Positions 23,736 through 35,697 of a stretch of 64,000 bases of DNA are shown here, piece after piece (position 1 is the stretch's first letter; each line of letters starts with the position of its first letter). Position numbers and translations under genes: made by a program. The notes under the pieces were generated by a model. It had not been told where the DNA came from. It searched no databases and saw only the letters and a list, made by a program, of their open reading frames with translations. Source of the stretch: Mactra quadrangularis (Eukaryota > Mollusca > Bivalvia > Venerida > Mactridae); NCBI GenBank assembly GCA_025267735.1, contig CM046308.1, positions 34,523,267 through 34,587,266 of the forward strand, in the 5' to 3' direction.

Positions 23736-24150
23736 TATGATGAAAATCTGGCTCTCCATCATTTTCTAATTATAGTAAGCATGAACAAGACTTAGTGTTA
23801 ACAAACAACATAAACTAGTCAATTCTCAAGTCATGTTTGATGTGTTTTTATTGACAAGACAAACATAATTTCCAACAGATTTGTATATTTATTGACTTAA
23901 GATGGCAAGAAAGAAAATATTTAGAAATATAAGATCAATACACAATGTTATCACCAGACAACCCACACATTTACTGACAGCTGTCTGTATAAATGTTAGC
24001 ATGACAGTTCATGATTTGTATAATATTTACATTCTTAAGAGTTATTATAAATCAGAGAGATTAAAATGTTTTATACTGATGGTAAACAATAGAAAACTTA
24101 TTCTTAGTCAACATTAATCTGTCAACATCTGGTTTATCATTCAATTTAAA
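23736..24150. other. Stretch without a gene
   Basis: Nothing recognised. The frame at 23902-24117 has no protein-like features. Confidence 0.45.
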
Positions 24151-24310
24151 GCTAGTCAAGGTAGTTTAAGAGCCAAAGTAGTTTAAGAGCTGAAGTTTAA
24201 GACCTAAAGTAGTTTTACAGCTAAAGAAGTTTAAGAGCTAAAGTAGTTTAAGAGCTAAAATGCAGTTTAAAAACAAGGTAGTTAAAAAGGTAAATTAGTT
24301 ATAAATTAGA
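24151..24310. repeat. Degenerate AAAGTAGTTTAAGAGCT repeats
   Basis: Units of about 17-20 bp built on GTAGTTTAAGAGCTAAA recur with insertions and substitutions. Probably a decayed minisatellite. Confidence 0.6.
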
Positions 24311-24369
24311 GTTAAATAGTTAAGAGCTGTAGTAAAAATAAAATATTCAATAGCTTTGAGTTAAGATAG

Positions 24370-24600
24370 TCCAATGCAAAACGTAGTTCATGGCTTAATG
24401 AACAAATCATGAAAAGATCATGAACTATTGATAAGGTGTTCATGAACTGATATAAGTATTCTCAAACTGCCATTTCATGAACTTTCGGTTCATTAACATA
24501 CTGTTGTACCTAGGATTTTCATGAGCTTCTACCCATGGTTTTAAATGAACAGCAATTCAGTAACATTTCATGAAATGAAAATCTGCTTTTCACAGGAGAG
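24370..24600. repeat. TTCATGAA-rich degenerate repeat, second cluster
   Basis: Repeated GTTCATGAACT, ATCATGAA and TTTCATGAA words at irregular spacing, similar to 3285-3460. Confidence 0.4.
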
Positions 24601-25440
24601 TTTAAAAGGCTGAAGTTCGGAATAAAGATAGTTTTAGAGCCAGCAATTATACAAAAGATACCCATTTTGGCACCAAATCAATAATATCCTTAACCCATTT
24701 ACAATGTTTTAACACACACAAAAAAACATAATTTGAAACACCCACTCACCACCCTTCCACAGCATTTGTCAGCAATTCAGACATTTTCATAGTAATTTCA
24801 TATTTTATAGTTGCCATAACATCAAGACTTAAAAAATCTCAATTATCAACCCTTCATCTCAACCAAACAGTTGAATGTAACATTTGTTTTACCTGTTTAA
24901 ACAAGTTAAATTTCTTCAGCATTTTAATTTAAGATCATAAATCAAGAAAGAGGAATAAATCCGCACATATTGTAATATTACATAACTTTGAATAAAACTC
25001 CCACAGTTGTAGGTGTATGGTTATATAACAACTTTATGTCTGATTTATGTCCTATTACCTACATTGTAAAGTAAGTAAAACACTAAGATAATTGATAGAA
25101 GGAAGCTGATATTCTCCTTAATGAGATCTAAAAGTCATATTTTATAGAAATGTTTCATCATTATATTGCTACTAACAAGGAATAATATAAGTAAGTTAAA
25201 ACCTTACTATCTATTATGCTTTGTTCATTTTTTCTATGACTGTCTTTATACTGGAACAAGGAACAGTTACCAAGAAACATGGCAGACGGATGGACAAATC
25301 ATGTAAAAAATTGAAGGTCATTCTAGATCTGCATGTTTTCAGGATCCAATGACAGGTTCTATAATATTTTGGTCTTCACAGGACCTTAGTAGACTGTCCA
25401 GTTATTAACTGTGAAGTTTCACGGTGCCTAATGTAATTCA
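24601..25440. other. Intergenic stretch without a recognised gene
   Basis: Nothing recognised before the dispersed repeat that follows. Confidence 0.5.
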
Positions 25441-25544
25441 TAGTATCTTAGAATTTTCAACCTGTGAGTTTTGGAGACTATAATTGGGAGCCAAACTTTG
25501 CAAACCTCTATATGTCCTGTCGTGAAGCATGGTTGCCATTGCAG

Positions 25545-26160
25545 ACTATCATTGCCCAAATAAACGAGAGCAGTCCACGGACAGCGCGCTGGACAATTTT
25601 GGGTATTCGTGTAAATGACAGCAACAACCAATCAAAACTCATGCTGCAGTTATGCAACTTAGTATTTGAATTTCATTCCTAGCCCCATTGACATGAGTGA
25701 AGTTTCAAGTAAGTCCATTCAGTAGTTTCAAAAATAAAACGTTGCACCAAAAAACTTAACCAAAAAAAAATTAAGTATTAGAGGATCATAACCCAGTCAA
25801 AATTCATGCTAGAGTTATGCAACTTGGTATTTGACATCAATTAGTAACCCTGTAGACATGTGTGAAGTTTCAAGTGAATCCCTTCAGTAGTTGTAAAGAT
25901 AAAATGTTGCACATAAAAACTTAACCAAGAAATTTCTATGTATATAAGGGCCATAACTCAGTCCAAACTCATCCTAGAGTTATGTAACTTGGTATTTGAA
26001 CTTCAATGGTACATGTAACCCCGTAATAAAGTTTTAAGTGAATCTCTCCAGTACTTGCAAAGATATAAATGATACAAAAATGTTGCACCTAAAAACTTAA
26101 CCAAGAAGTGTTACGCCAAAGCTGACGCCGATGCACAGCTGAGTAGGATAGACCTAAAAA
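25545..26160 (+). repeat. Dispersed repeat with GGGCCATAACTC sub-repeats
   Basis: Begins near CAGTCCACGGACAGCGCGCT and ends with GACGCCGATGCACAGCTGAG and TAGGATAG. Between them a unit of roughly 140-150 bp recurs about three times: CATAACTCAGTC, ATGCTAGAGTTATGCAACTT, GGTATTTGA, AAGTGAATCCCTTCAGTAGT, AAAACTTAACCAAGAA. Similar blocks occur at 46151-46400, 48838-49140, 52960-53262 and 56575-56640, and the 3' end at 1-140. The frames at 25428-25682 lie over its start. Mobile element class unknown. Confidence 0.7.
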
Positions 26161-26778
26161 AACATGATATGACCTATACAATGTGCTGCTAAATGGTTAA
26201 ATCCTAACCATAGAAAACAAACCTAAAGCAATTCTAAGGAAACAACTATTTTGGATCAATGATGAATTCATGCACTCAAGTGTTTGTACCATACCACACT
26301 AAAAAGCAAGGAACGTGAAGAGAAAACAAAATCATCAATAAAATTATTGCTCTCCATACAATCAGAAGACAAGAATTGTCTGTAACAATGATATTATCAT
26401 ATTTATCCAAGAATCTGAAGCTAGTGAAGTCTTAACACAATGCTTTTATGTTATTTGATTCAAGAGACCTAGCACTGATAAAGTTAATAGGATATAGAAA
26501 CAATTTGTCCAGAGGCACTGTGTTAACTTATCAACTTAATTCCTGAAATTTGTTCCTGAATTTTTTTTCTGACTTAATTTAATACAAAACTAGAGTTGAG
26601 ACAATTTGACCCATAGCGATTGTTTTGTCTGGTTCCTCTTGATTTTAGACAGGGAAACTTTTTTCAGTAATGTTAGTCAGCTTGCTTGCTTGCTTAACTT
26701 AAACTATCAAGGACTGAAATTATTAAGACTTGCAGAATTAGAGCTCATCAACTAACTGAATAAATTTGTATATTTAAC
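26161..26778. other. Intergenic stretch without a recognised gene
   Basis: Nothing recognised. Confidence 0.5.
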
Positions 26779-26790
26779 ACATATTTAGGT

Positions 26791-27083
26791 GTTTTGTTGT
26801 TTTTTACTAGATTTAACGCCGTGTTAACACAATTTAGGTCATTTAACAGCATCCAGCGCACCTAACCTAGCTTTCCTGGACCATTGTCTATAACCAGTAC
26901 TCACCTACCCTTCCACAAGGCCGGAAACTTCTCAATATTATCTAATCAATGAAGGAAAATCAATATTATTGTCAAATTTTCATGGAAGGTTATAACCTCC
27001 CCGGGTGGGATTCGAACCCGCACCCCATCTGGCACGTAATTCCAAATACAGGCACGCGACCAACTGCACTATCGACCCGGGTT
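26791..27083 (-). mobile_element. tRNA-derived SINE, family 3
   Basis: Read on the reverse strand it starts with CCCGGGTCGATAGTGCAGTT and box B-like GCGGGTTCGAATCCCACC, then a body shared with 33955-34240 (reversed landmarks ACCTCCC, CCTACCCTTCCACAAGGC, CAGCGCACCTAACCTAGCTT). A 12-bp direct repeat ACATATTTAGGT lies at 26779-26790 and 27084-27095. The + strand frame 27005-27229 spans this and the next SINE and is not a gene. Confidence 0.9.
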
Positions 27084-27095
27084 ACATATTTAGGT

Positions 27096-27285
27096 TATAT
27101 ATACAACGGCCAGCTCTTCCTACTATAGGTTTCCTGGACACTTCTCTATCACCAGTACTAACTTACTCAACCACGATGTCGACAACTTATGTAAAGGGTA
27201 TGACCTACCATGACTGGGCTCAAATCTGAAATCTCCGGATTCAAAGTCAGACATGCTAACCACATGTCACGGCCACGGTTGACTA
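27096..27285 (-). mobile_element. tRNA-derived SINE, family 2
   Basis: Opposite-strand copy of the 18531-18735 element: reversed landmarks AGCTCTTCCTACTATAGG, CAGTACTAACTTACTC and AAATCTCCGGATT. Box B is degraded. It abuts the family 3 SINE's target repeat. Ends approximate. Confidence 0.7.
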
Positions 27286-27392
27286 TTAAAATGATCAGGT
27301 TTAAAGTTCAGTGACCAAATCACTTAGCTAAGGTCATTCCTTGTGCTGACGACATCACACCACACTTTATTTTCTTTATTAAGTATATGACC

Positions 27393-27697
27393 GCCACCGC
27401 CCGGGTAGCTTAGTTGGTAGCACACAAGTCTTCTGATCGAGGGGTCGTGGGTTCGATTCCCAGGCGGGCATACTTTCCTGGAGATTGGTCATGAAATTAT
27501 TTCTACGGCCATTATAAATCTCCCTCCAACCAATGATTTTGAATTTTGTAGGGCAGTTGTCAGTCATTGACGAAAGTATGCGCTAAGTAGTTGGTTAACA
27601 GCTAAATCTAGAGATTAGCCTTTCCAGGAGGAGTGAGTAGGTTGACTGACCTATAAAATGTGTAGCTACGGCTTTACACCCAACAAACAAACAAACA
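27393..27697 (+). mobile_element. tRNA-derived SINE, family 1, with a MITE in its target repeat
   Basis: Box A-like GGGTAGCTTAGTTGGTAG and box B-like GGTTCGATTCC, the family 1 body, and an (ACAA)n tail. The left target repeat AAGTATATGACC is at 27381-27392. The right copy is split: AAGTA at 27698-27702 and TATGACC at 28433-28439, separated by the TA-flanked MITE. This fixes the order: SINE first, MITE second. The minus-strand frame 27379-27567 is over the SINE. Confidence 0.92.
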
Positions 27698-27702
27698 AAG
27701 TA

Positions 27703-28430
27703 TAGGTCGTTTGCGTTAATGCTGGACCCCTATTTGCCGTAAATATCTTTAAAACTATAACAGCGATTTTGCTAAAAAATTTAATACAATCTTATTTCAA
27801 TTTTTCCTTCTAGGATTTAAATTTTCAGAATTTTTGATAGATAGATAAAAAAGTTTTCCATAAGGTACAATGCAAAATATTTGGAATTTTTTATCAAAAA
27901 TCCGGCGGGAGGTAAAATAAGCTGTTCTGATTATATCATTGTCATATTCCAGTGTATTTATACTAAGTCCCGTGCGTTTACTGTAAATTTGTCGCTTAAA
28001 TAAACACTCGACGGTCTACTGAATTGTATAGCAGAGGCCCGTCTTTAAAATCCTACGTGAAGAATTTGTATAGATTTTGACGACACAGACGACAGTGATG
28101 ATGATGTTTGAGTTTGTATATACTGTTATACTTTGTTATCAAATAAAATTTCTAACCGGGCCTCACATTTAGCTATTATTTTGTATCTACTGTTATGTGG
28201 CTGTTCTGATTATGGCACATACCCATTTAACAAAAGTCGCTTTTTGGCTTCAAAATTTGCATTGCATGTCTATGGGAAGTATGTTATGTAATTAAAGAAA
28301 AATTCTGAATTTTTGGATTTGAGAAGGAAAATGCTAGTTATGATCACATACAAAATTTGAGTTAATTCCATCCGATAGTTATTGAGATATTTCATGATTT
28401 TAGGGGTCCAGCTTTAACGCAAACGACCTA
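27703..28430. mobile_element. TA-flanked MITE, 728 bp
   Basis: Ends TAGGTCGTTTGCGTTAATGC (left) and TAGGTCGTTTGCGTTAAAGC (right, reversed), extending through TGGACCCCTA, give inverted repeats of about 30 bp with one mismatch. TA is duplicated on each side (27701-27702, 28431-28432), confirmed by the interrupted SINE target repeat. No transposase ORF. The TA duplication fits the Tc1/mariner or a similar superfamily, but the ends do not let me name a family. Confidence 0.88.
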
Positions 28431-28439
28431 TATATGACC

Positions 28440-29642
28440 AAAAAATTACATTTTCTAATAAAAAATCAGTTCCATTTACATAAACAATAATCTAAGTTTA
28501 TTAGTGGCAACCCTGGGAGGTATTTTCATCCAAAGAGTCCACATGAAACAAATTAATAAAAATTGACAGACCAGTTCCTTGGAAAGCCAATTAATAAAGT
28601 TTACCAATGTATAGCATAAAATATACCTTAAATAACAATAATCTGTCATTCATAGATAACCACCTGTTGTTATGTTAATTATTACAACAAATTAATGTAA
28701 ATATGGCATTGATTTGTAGACCAATATATATTACGACATTGTCAACATAACCAGCATATGTCACATTGTCTGTGTCATATATATAAAATACAATAAACAA
28801 AATAGGTGTTAACAATAAGAGACAGCCGATCAATGGCACTTAATAGAAAGTTTATACTTATTTATTTTAGCTTGATAGTGGAACTAGTTCTTACAACTGA
28901 TACAAATCACTCTTGAGTCCCTGGTCCCTCAGTTTTGTGTTTCTTGCTCAAAGAAACAACTAGGTAGGTTTTGTATGTCGTTTTAACCAACACTGAGCTG
29001 GCTATCAAATAATCTTCAAAGGTCGCAACCACTTGGTCATGCAGTTAATTTTTGCTATGAGTGGAGCTAGTTAAAATGGCTTGTTTCAAACAGTCGAGCT
29101 AGGTGATAATTTTCCCCATTATTGTAATAAAAGTGTACCGGTAATAAATCAGACTATGAAAATTCAAAGCAAAGATTAGAATTAACTAGGACCCTATATA
29201 TTATTTCGATAATACACAATGCAACCCTGTTCCTAACTGCATATGTTTTGTTGTTGTTTTTCATTTATATGATTTGTTGATAAGGGGATAATGATTTATT
29301 TCTGTTGGATAGGATCGATCTTTAAAGTACATGAGTACAGTAGGAATTGAATCGAACACTAATTATATCTTATCACTTACATGTATATTATATGGCTAAT
29401 ATACATGTATAAAACCCTTTGATGTATAACTTAGAACAATTATATAAACATATAGTGTTATACCCTCTAGCTTTAAGAGGCCAGAAAAATAAACTGAGTA
29501 CATTGATATGTCTATAACATTGACATGTTTGTAAATAGGTAGGACAGGCTATTTATACTAAATGATAAACAAAACTACTGTAATATTTACTTGAAATCTG
29601 TGTTCTATTGTTTCTACAGTGAAACCTTTCAACATTAGCCAG
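28440..29642. other. Intergenic stretch, one possible SINE remnant
   Basis: AT-rich. 28915-29035 (TTGCTCAAAGAAACAACTAG, GAGCTGGCTATCAAATAATC) resembles 37095-37215 and may be a decayed SINE on the minus strand. Nothing else recognised. Confidence 0.4.
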
Positions 29643-29958
29643 TAGCCTGTTCAATTACACTAAACGTTTCAAAACGCTCGTAACGATACATTCGGAACCC
29701 CTCGGCCTTTCGCTGCAAATAATCTAATCTAATAAACAAATATACGATCATTAATGCAATGAGTTATGCTTCAAAATTTATGGACTAAAAGCGAAACTTC
29801 ACTCATTGCCTGAACGATCGTATATTTGTTTACTTCAACACTGGTAGTTTCAAAATAGTGTCTAAATATGTCCGAGATTATTCACAGCGAATGGCAGAGG
29901 AGTTCTGAATGTATCGTTAAAGAACGTTTTAGAACATTTAGGGTAATTGAACAGGCTA
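29643..29958. mobile_element. Foldback MITE, 316 bp
   Basis: The ends TAGCCTGTTCAATTAC are exact inverted copies, and the similarity continues along most of the element (left AAACAAATATACGATC, right reversed AAACAAATATACGATCG), so the whole could fold into one hairpin. Flanks share CAG (29640-29642 and 29959-29961), a possible 3-bp target duplication. No ORF. Confidence 0.8.
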
Positions 29959-30061
29959 CAGTAGTAGCAATAATACATTAGAGTGGTTAAGATCATCATA
30001 CATACTGATACATTATGATTAATACCCTGGGTTACCAAGGATGGGCTATGATAGTCAGGTA

Positions 30062-31996
30062 CAGGGACCAGGAAATCGCTGGTTTTTCGGTTTTCGGACC
30101 GATTTTTTCATTTTGGACCGATTGAGATTTCAAAATCCGTAAAAAAATCGGTCCGGGAAAAACTCGCAAAATTTGCCCTCAAACCTTTAATTTTCATAAT
30201 TTTCAAGAAAACGTATTGATAAAATGTTATCATACATCGATCAGTTGAATAAACCCACTTGTTTATTGCAGTAATATCCTGCTTAATTGTCCATAGGTTA
30301 TATCAAGGACCCTGTATATGTATCCATGGTTACATGTATCATCGGGGGTTGACGCAGTGATATTTTTTTAAGATCGAGCACAGCAAGGTACGCTTGATTT
30401 GCACTCGATTAATTTGAAGAACAGCAGAAGAATATGTTCTTACTTAATAGTGTCCATCGAACCGATTACGTTTTTCAATCGGTCTGTTTGAAACCTGTAA
30501 ACTTGTTAAAAACAATGTTTTGTAAAGAATGTTTTATGAATAATTAAAGAAAACAATTTAATTGCTTTTGTTGTCAATTCCTGATTGAGGTATTCGTTTA
30601 ATCTTTAATTTGTTTGACTTGATTCTTGATTTATTCAGGGAATTAGATCTATGTCTCTGATTTATTTTTACGTCTTAAATTGAGGTGTGCATAATAAGAA
30701 ATTATCTTAGGACATGTATCTACGTAAATTCTTATAAATCGAAGGTACAGTTGTTGATGATCAAAATTCAACCTCACTTCTCTCTTCTTTGATGAACAAA
30801 TGATAAAGGACCAGTTTACGGATGACGTCACAAGCACATGCTACCTATATTTTGGCTGATTTACTGTTTGGCAGAAAGAAACCAAAGTTTACATACATTT
30901 GATAGCAGCAGAATTTTTAAGTCAAGATAACTTTTTTATTTGTTGGCCGATTTTTATATTTATATTGAAAGAAAGCTTTTAAAATTCATATTTTTAAAAA
31001 ATTGCCAAAATTTTGATTTAAAAAAAATATACGAGGTGATTTAAACCTGTCATTTGAACTATCATTTGTCTATCTTCTTGCCGGTTTGAAGCACTAGGTT
31101 TAAACACTCGCTTATAAAAAACAATTCTTTTTTGACAAATAATTTTTAAATATTCAAAATATGAATTTCAAGACCTTTCTAGTGATATAAAATACTTAAT
31201 TGTTTGATGACAAATGACTTAGTAATTGCAATTTTAAAATTACTGTGTTTTCATTGTATTTACTCGCTATCATTTCTTGCCAACCAGCGAACGGTTACCT
31301 TTAGTTTTTATCATCCCCTTGTTACTATTTATAGACATCATAACAATAACAATGAACTGGTCTAAATTCCAAATTCAACGAAAATAATTTTCAAAACGAA
31401 CAGTTTTGTCATTAATTTATCTATAAATAGGTGTACTATGCACGATTTGATAATCTTTTGTGTGTTAAACGAAACCGCTTGGACCATTGTGATGAGATGT
31501 CATACATTTTCGAGACCCACGCTAAATCGTCACTTCGTTTGAGAAACGTTTTAATCTACGTGTGTAATTAAAAAAAATTATCATTATTTTACGTTTGCAA
31601 ACGATGCTTAAATGAGAGACATTTACTTTGGACCCGTTTTTTGCGCATGCGCAGTTAAAATAATTCCCCCACATTATGACGGAGTTTTCCAACAACATTA
31701 GAACTAGATGAAACAGCCTTTTTCAAGTTCTGTTTATTGAACTGAACGACGATTGCGGGGAGTAATTTCGGAAAACACGTTTTTATGCTAGATAGAAGTT
31801 AAGTTTTGTAAAAATTTAAACAAACAATGCCAATGTATCGTATGCATTCCTAATAAAAGGGAGCAAAAGATAAGTACTAACATGGTCGTGAATAAAGTAC
31901 AGTAAACGGTCGGGTCCGTACGGTACACGTTAAAACCCGTATCCGGTACTCGGACGGCTTTGGACCGATTGACTTCGGCGAATTTCCTGGTCCCTG
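30062..31996. mobile_element. Non-autonomous hAT-type transposon, long copy
   Basis: 1935 bp with ends CAGGGACCAGGAAATCGC and, reversed, CAGGGACCAGGAAATTCGCC, flanked by a perfect 8-bp duplication GTCAGGTA (30054-30061, 31997-32004). Ends beginning CAGGG and an 8-bp duplication indicate hAT. No transposase-like frame. GGACCGATT occurs near both ends. The body holds a CRE (TGACGTCA, 30823-30830) and a NRF-1-type palindrome TGCGCATGCGCA (31642-31653). A shorter copy at 62477-63849 lacks about 560 bp corresponding to 30803-31362. Confidence 0.92.
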
Positions 31997-32040
31997 GTCA
32001 GGTAGTATGTAGAGCCATTGATCATTATCATAGGAAAAAA

Positions 32041-32364
32041 TGTTTGTTTGTTTTATTTTTGTTAGGTTTAACCCCGTAGCAACACATTGTATAGGTCATT
32101 TAACGGCGGTCAGTCAACCAACTCACTGTTCGTTCCTGGATAGGCTAAATCTCTGGATTTAGCTGTTAACCAACTACTCAGCGCATACTTTCGTCAGTGT
32201 CTGACAACAGTTACTGCCCTACATAATTAAGTGGTAGGAGGGAGAATGGCCGTAGAAATAATTTCATGACCAAGCTCCACGAAAGTATGCCCAGCTCGGG
32301 AATCAAACCCACGACCCCTCGATCATTAGACTTGCACACTACCAACTGAGCTTATAGGTAGCAT
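32041..32364 (-). mobile_element. tRNA-derived SINE, family 1
   Basis: Minus-strand copy with (CAAA)-type tail at the left and tRNA-like head at the right (reversed CTCAGTTGGTAG and GGGTTTGATTCC). Bounded by ATAGGAAAAAA at 32030-32040 and 32365-32375. It lies 37 bp beyond the hAT element's right target repeat. Confidence 0.88.
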
Positions 32365-32375
32365 ATAGGAAAAAA

Positions 32376-33944
32376 AGTGTGACAGGGATTAATTTCAGAT
32401 GGATGTTGTTGAGATGAGATAATGTTGAGAGGAGGCTATTGTTAAGAAACATGTTGGTTTTTTGAGAATTTGCTGTTGATGAAAAGTGATTGTTGCTGAG
32501 AGAAGATTGATGATGACATGACTGTTATTAAAAGGTGGTTGTTTTGAAAAAGGTAGCTATAATTAAGAGGAAATTGTTTTTATGGCTGCCTTGAGACCGC
32601 TGTTGCCAAGTGTTTGCTATTATTGAGAGGGTGTTGTTATCAATACAATGGCTATTGTTATGAGGTGACTGTTTGAAGATATATGGTCATTAAAACAGGT
32701 TTAACAGTACAACTATACGCACATGTACAAAGTAAATAGTAGGACCAAGCATAAAGTCTTAAAGACTATTGTAGTTTATAACATCAGTTTTTATTTCTTA
32801 TCATTTCAGCCTATAATAATAAATATCTTTCTAGAAGCAATAAATGGCACACATATGGCACTTTATCACAAGGGTCTTAAAACTAGTTATTAACAGTCAA
32901 ATTTATAGTAAATGTCAATTTTGAGCTATTTTTGGAAAGCTGTTATTCTTAGAGTACAACACATTTTATAAAATCATTTCAATGCCAACTATCAACAAAA
33001 ATGGAAATTTTTAGAGTCACTTTTGAGAAAATGCAGAAGTAAGTGAACATTTGAATAATTCATTTTAGCTGACTTTATGTCATAACAGAATCTTTAAGGC
33101 ACTGTTCATATGCAAAATTCTATTCACATGCAAAACACCAATAAAAACCAAAACATTTCAAATTAAAGGAGGAAATAAAAGAGAAAAAAACAGAGTTTAT
33201 GAAGAGGACTTTTTCTTAGTGCTGCAAGTTTTGATATTTGAGGTAATGAGGCAAACAAATATTTCATTCTCTTCCGTGAACAAAATTAATGAGATTCTGA
33301 TATTTATGGCTTCAAACATATTAAAATATAATGAACAACAAAGGCATTAATTGATTTTAAAGACATCAAAGCAGAATTTCTTGTTTGCATGAATCTTGGT
33401 AACAAGATTTGGAACAATTTTTATGACATTGACAGATTTCATAAGTATAGAGCTATGACACAGAAGAAAGCACAAAATATTTGCCAAAGCCGGTTCCAAG
33501 CCTGACTGACCAGAGAAATGGTAAGGGGGGTTGCACTGCTGAGAAAGTAAGAGAACCGGCAGAGGAAGAAGGTTCTTCATACAGACCCTTAAGTTATGCT
33601 GAAGTTTAAGCAAGGGTCAGCACATAATGCAAGGAGTGGACAGACCCTGGTGCAAAAACAAAACCCATAACACAACAGCAATGCAGAAGTAAGCATGATC
33701 TACACCACATCTACTAGTAACCCATGTTCAACCACAGCCCATACATGTCATTAGAGGACATTCTCTTCAATGAACATTTGACAAGAATGTTGAATTTCCT
33801 TTGTTTGATATTGAGAAGCTGTGATTCAAAGTGGAAAGTAAATTGAGTACTGGTAAAGATTACTATTCCATAAAAGCTGGTTTAAATTGAGCAGGCTGTC
33901 CGAATCTTAGTAAAAAATGATGATAAATTGTGAAAATGTCCAAA
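32376..33944. other. Intergenic stretch without a recognised gene
   Basis: 32400-32680 is enriched in TTGTTGAGA/TATTGAGAGG words, a decayed simple repeat. The minus-strand frame at 33347-33613 (88 codons) shows no recognisable domain. Confidence 0.5.
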
Positions 33945-33954
33945 TAAAAAACAA

Positions 33955-34240
33955 TTTACTTATTGGAGTTAACGCCGTGTCAACACAATTTAGGTCATTT
34001 TACGGCATCCAGCGCACCTAACCTAGCTTTCCTGGATCCTTGTCTATAACCAGTACTCACCTACCCTTCCACAAGGCTGGAAACTTCTCCATATTATCTA
34101 ATCAATGGAGGAAAATCGACATTATTGTCAAATTTTAATGGAAGGGTATAACCTCCCCAGGTGAGATTTGAACCCGCACCCCCACGGGCACAAGTATCCA
34201 AATCCCGGCGCACTACCAACTGCACTATCGACCCGGGTTT
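33955..34240 (-). mobile_element. tRNA-derived SINE, family 3
   Basis: Second copy of the 26791-27083 family in the same orientation. The 10-bp direct repeat TAAAAAACAA lies at 33945-33954 and 34241-34250. Box B is slightly degraded (reversed GCGGGTTCAAATCTCACC). Confidence 0.88.
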
Positions 34241-34250
34241 TAAAAAACAA

Positions 34251-34730
34251 CAACAAAAACAGAATTATACATAGATGAGAGGAATCAGTGACAACTTATA
34301 AAGATTGATGTGTTAAAAATATTAAATGGCATTCCATTAGAGTATCCCAAGTATTTCTGACATTCAAGTCAGCGTACTGATTACTGGACAAGCAATTACA
34401 CACGGAGAAAATGACATACATGTCACAAAACATAAAATGGGTACCACTCATTAATTCAAAGCACAGACTAATAAATCAAATAGCTAGTCCCTATGGAAGG
34501 GATAAACTTGTTTACCATAGTAAACTGATTGTAAAAAAGACATTGAGCTAAGTCTCAATGGATTTACAATCCTAACTTTATGATATATTTCACAACTTTC
34601 ATCTATTGCCAATATTATCAAGAACATTTTTTTTCTCTGTTCTATTAGATTTAATTATAAGGAAATAGAGAAAAGTCTAGATTGGATTTCAGTTCAACTA
34701 TGACTCTATTGAGGTTATAAAATGATGTAT
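34251..34730. other. Stretch without a gene
   Basis: Nothing recognised. Confidence 0.45.
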
Positions 34731-34975
34731 ACACTTTTAAGTTATTTTCACTGAGGAGTACAAAATGGTTCTCTAAGTTAGAGAGCAATAGATGAGTACA
34801 CTTAAGTTACCTCTAAGCTGAAGAGTACCAAAGGATTCCCTAAATTAGTGAGTAATTGATGAGTACACTTAAGTTATCTTTACTGAAAAATATCAAATGT
34901 TTTTTTCTAAATTAGAGAGAAATTGGTGAGTACACTAAACTTATCTTTAAGCTGAAGAGTAACAAGAAATGTCTT
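34731..34975. repeat. Degenerate tandem repeat, unit about 66-70 bp
   Basis: GATGAGTACACTTAAGTTA followed by CTGAAGAGTACCAAA-like and CTAAATTAGAGAG segments recurs at about 34793, 34858 and 34926. Related words (AATTTAGAGAGTA) recur near 36763. Confidence 0.65.
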
Positions 34976-35007
34976 TAAAAAAGACAAACGGAGTCGATTT
35001 AAAAACA

Positions 35008-35640
35008 AGAGGGCCCAAAGGGCCCTGGGTGCTCACCTGAAGAAAAGGTCAAAGGTCACAGAAGAGCCATTTACAGAGGACCACTAATGTTAAAACCTAT
35101 TTTTTTGACCCAGTGACCTACTTATCCAACCAATCAGACCTATTTGAACAATTTTGGTAGGAAACCACCCACTGACCATTCCTGTTGAGTTTGGGCAAAT
35201 TATCATAAGCGGTTCAAGAGAAGATGTTGTTTGAACTTTTCTTATATAATTCAATGTAATATTGTGATTCATGGGGTGGGGTCAATTTTGACCCATGGGC
35301 ATAATTTGAACAACTGTGATGGAGGACCTCCAGATGATGTTATATACCAAATATGAAAGCTCTAGGCCTTGTAGTTTCAGACAAGAAGATTTTTGATAAT
35401 TGCATTGTGAAAACCTATTTTTTGATTCCGTGACCTCCGTTAGTATTTGCTCATACAAGTTGTGACCACGCATCATCACTTCATCAACAACATTTGCAGA
35501 CCAGTTTCGCAGACTTGGCACATGATTGCCTACCGTAAACAATATAACAGCCAATGCAATTGTCGTACACTGATAACCTGCAGCTTGTGAGCATATTTGA
35601 CCTTGGTGAAATCGACTGTTAATAATCCTTACCATTGTTT
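35008..35640 (-). repeat. Dispersed repeat with GAGGGCCCAAAGGGCCCT palindrome
   Basis: Starts with the dyad AGGGCCCAAAGGGCCCT (35010-35026) followed by GGGTGCTCACCTGAAG, a repeat start I recognise as common in bivalve DNA. Inside, CTATTTTTTTGACCCAGTGACC (35098) and CTATTTTTTGATTCCGTGACC (35415) indicate an internal sub-repeat of about 315 bp. The minus-strand frames 35090-35272 and 35282-35635 are part of the repeat. Confidence 0.6.
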
Positions 35641-35697
35641 TGATCTCCGTTGCCCGTTCAATGTTGTTTAGTGTCAGCTACCTATGCTCGGTCACTA

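Noticed and set aside
33347..33613. 88-codon minus-strand ORF
   Set aside because: No domain, signal or splice context; its length is within chance for this amount of sequence.
35090..35635. Minus-strand ORFs with SGWFPTKIVQIGLIGWISRS
   Set aside because: They lie in the dispersed GAGGGCCCAAAGGGCCCT repeat; read-through of a high-copy repeat rather than a gene.
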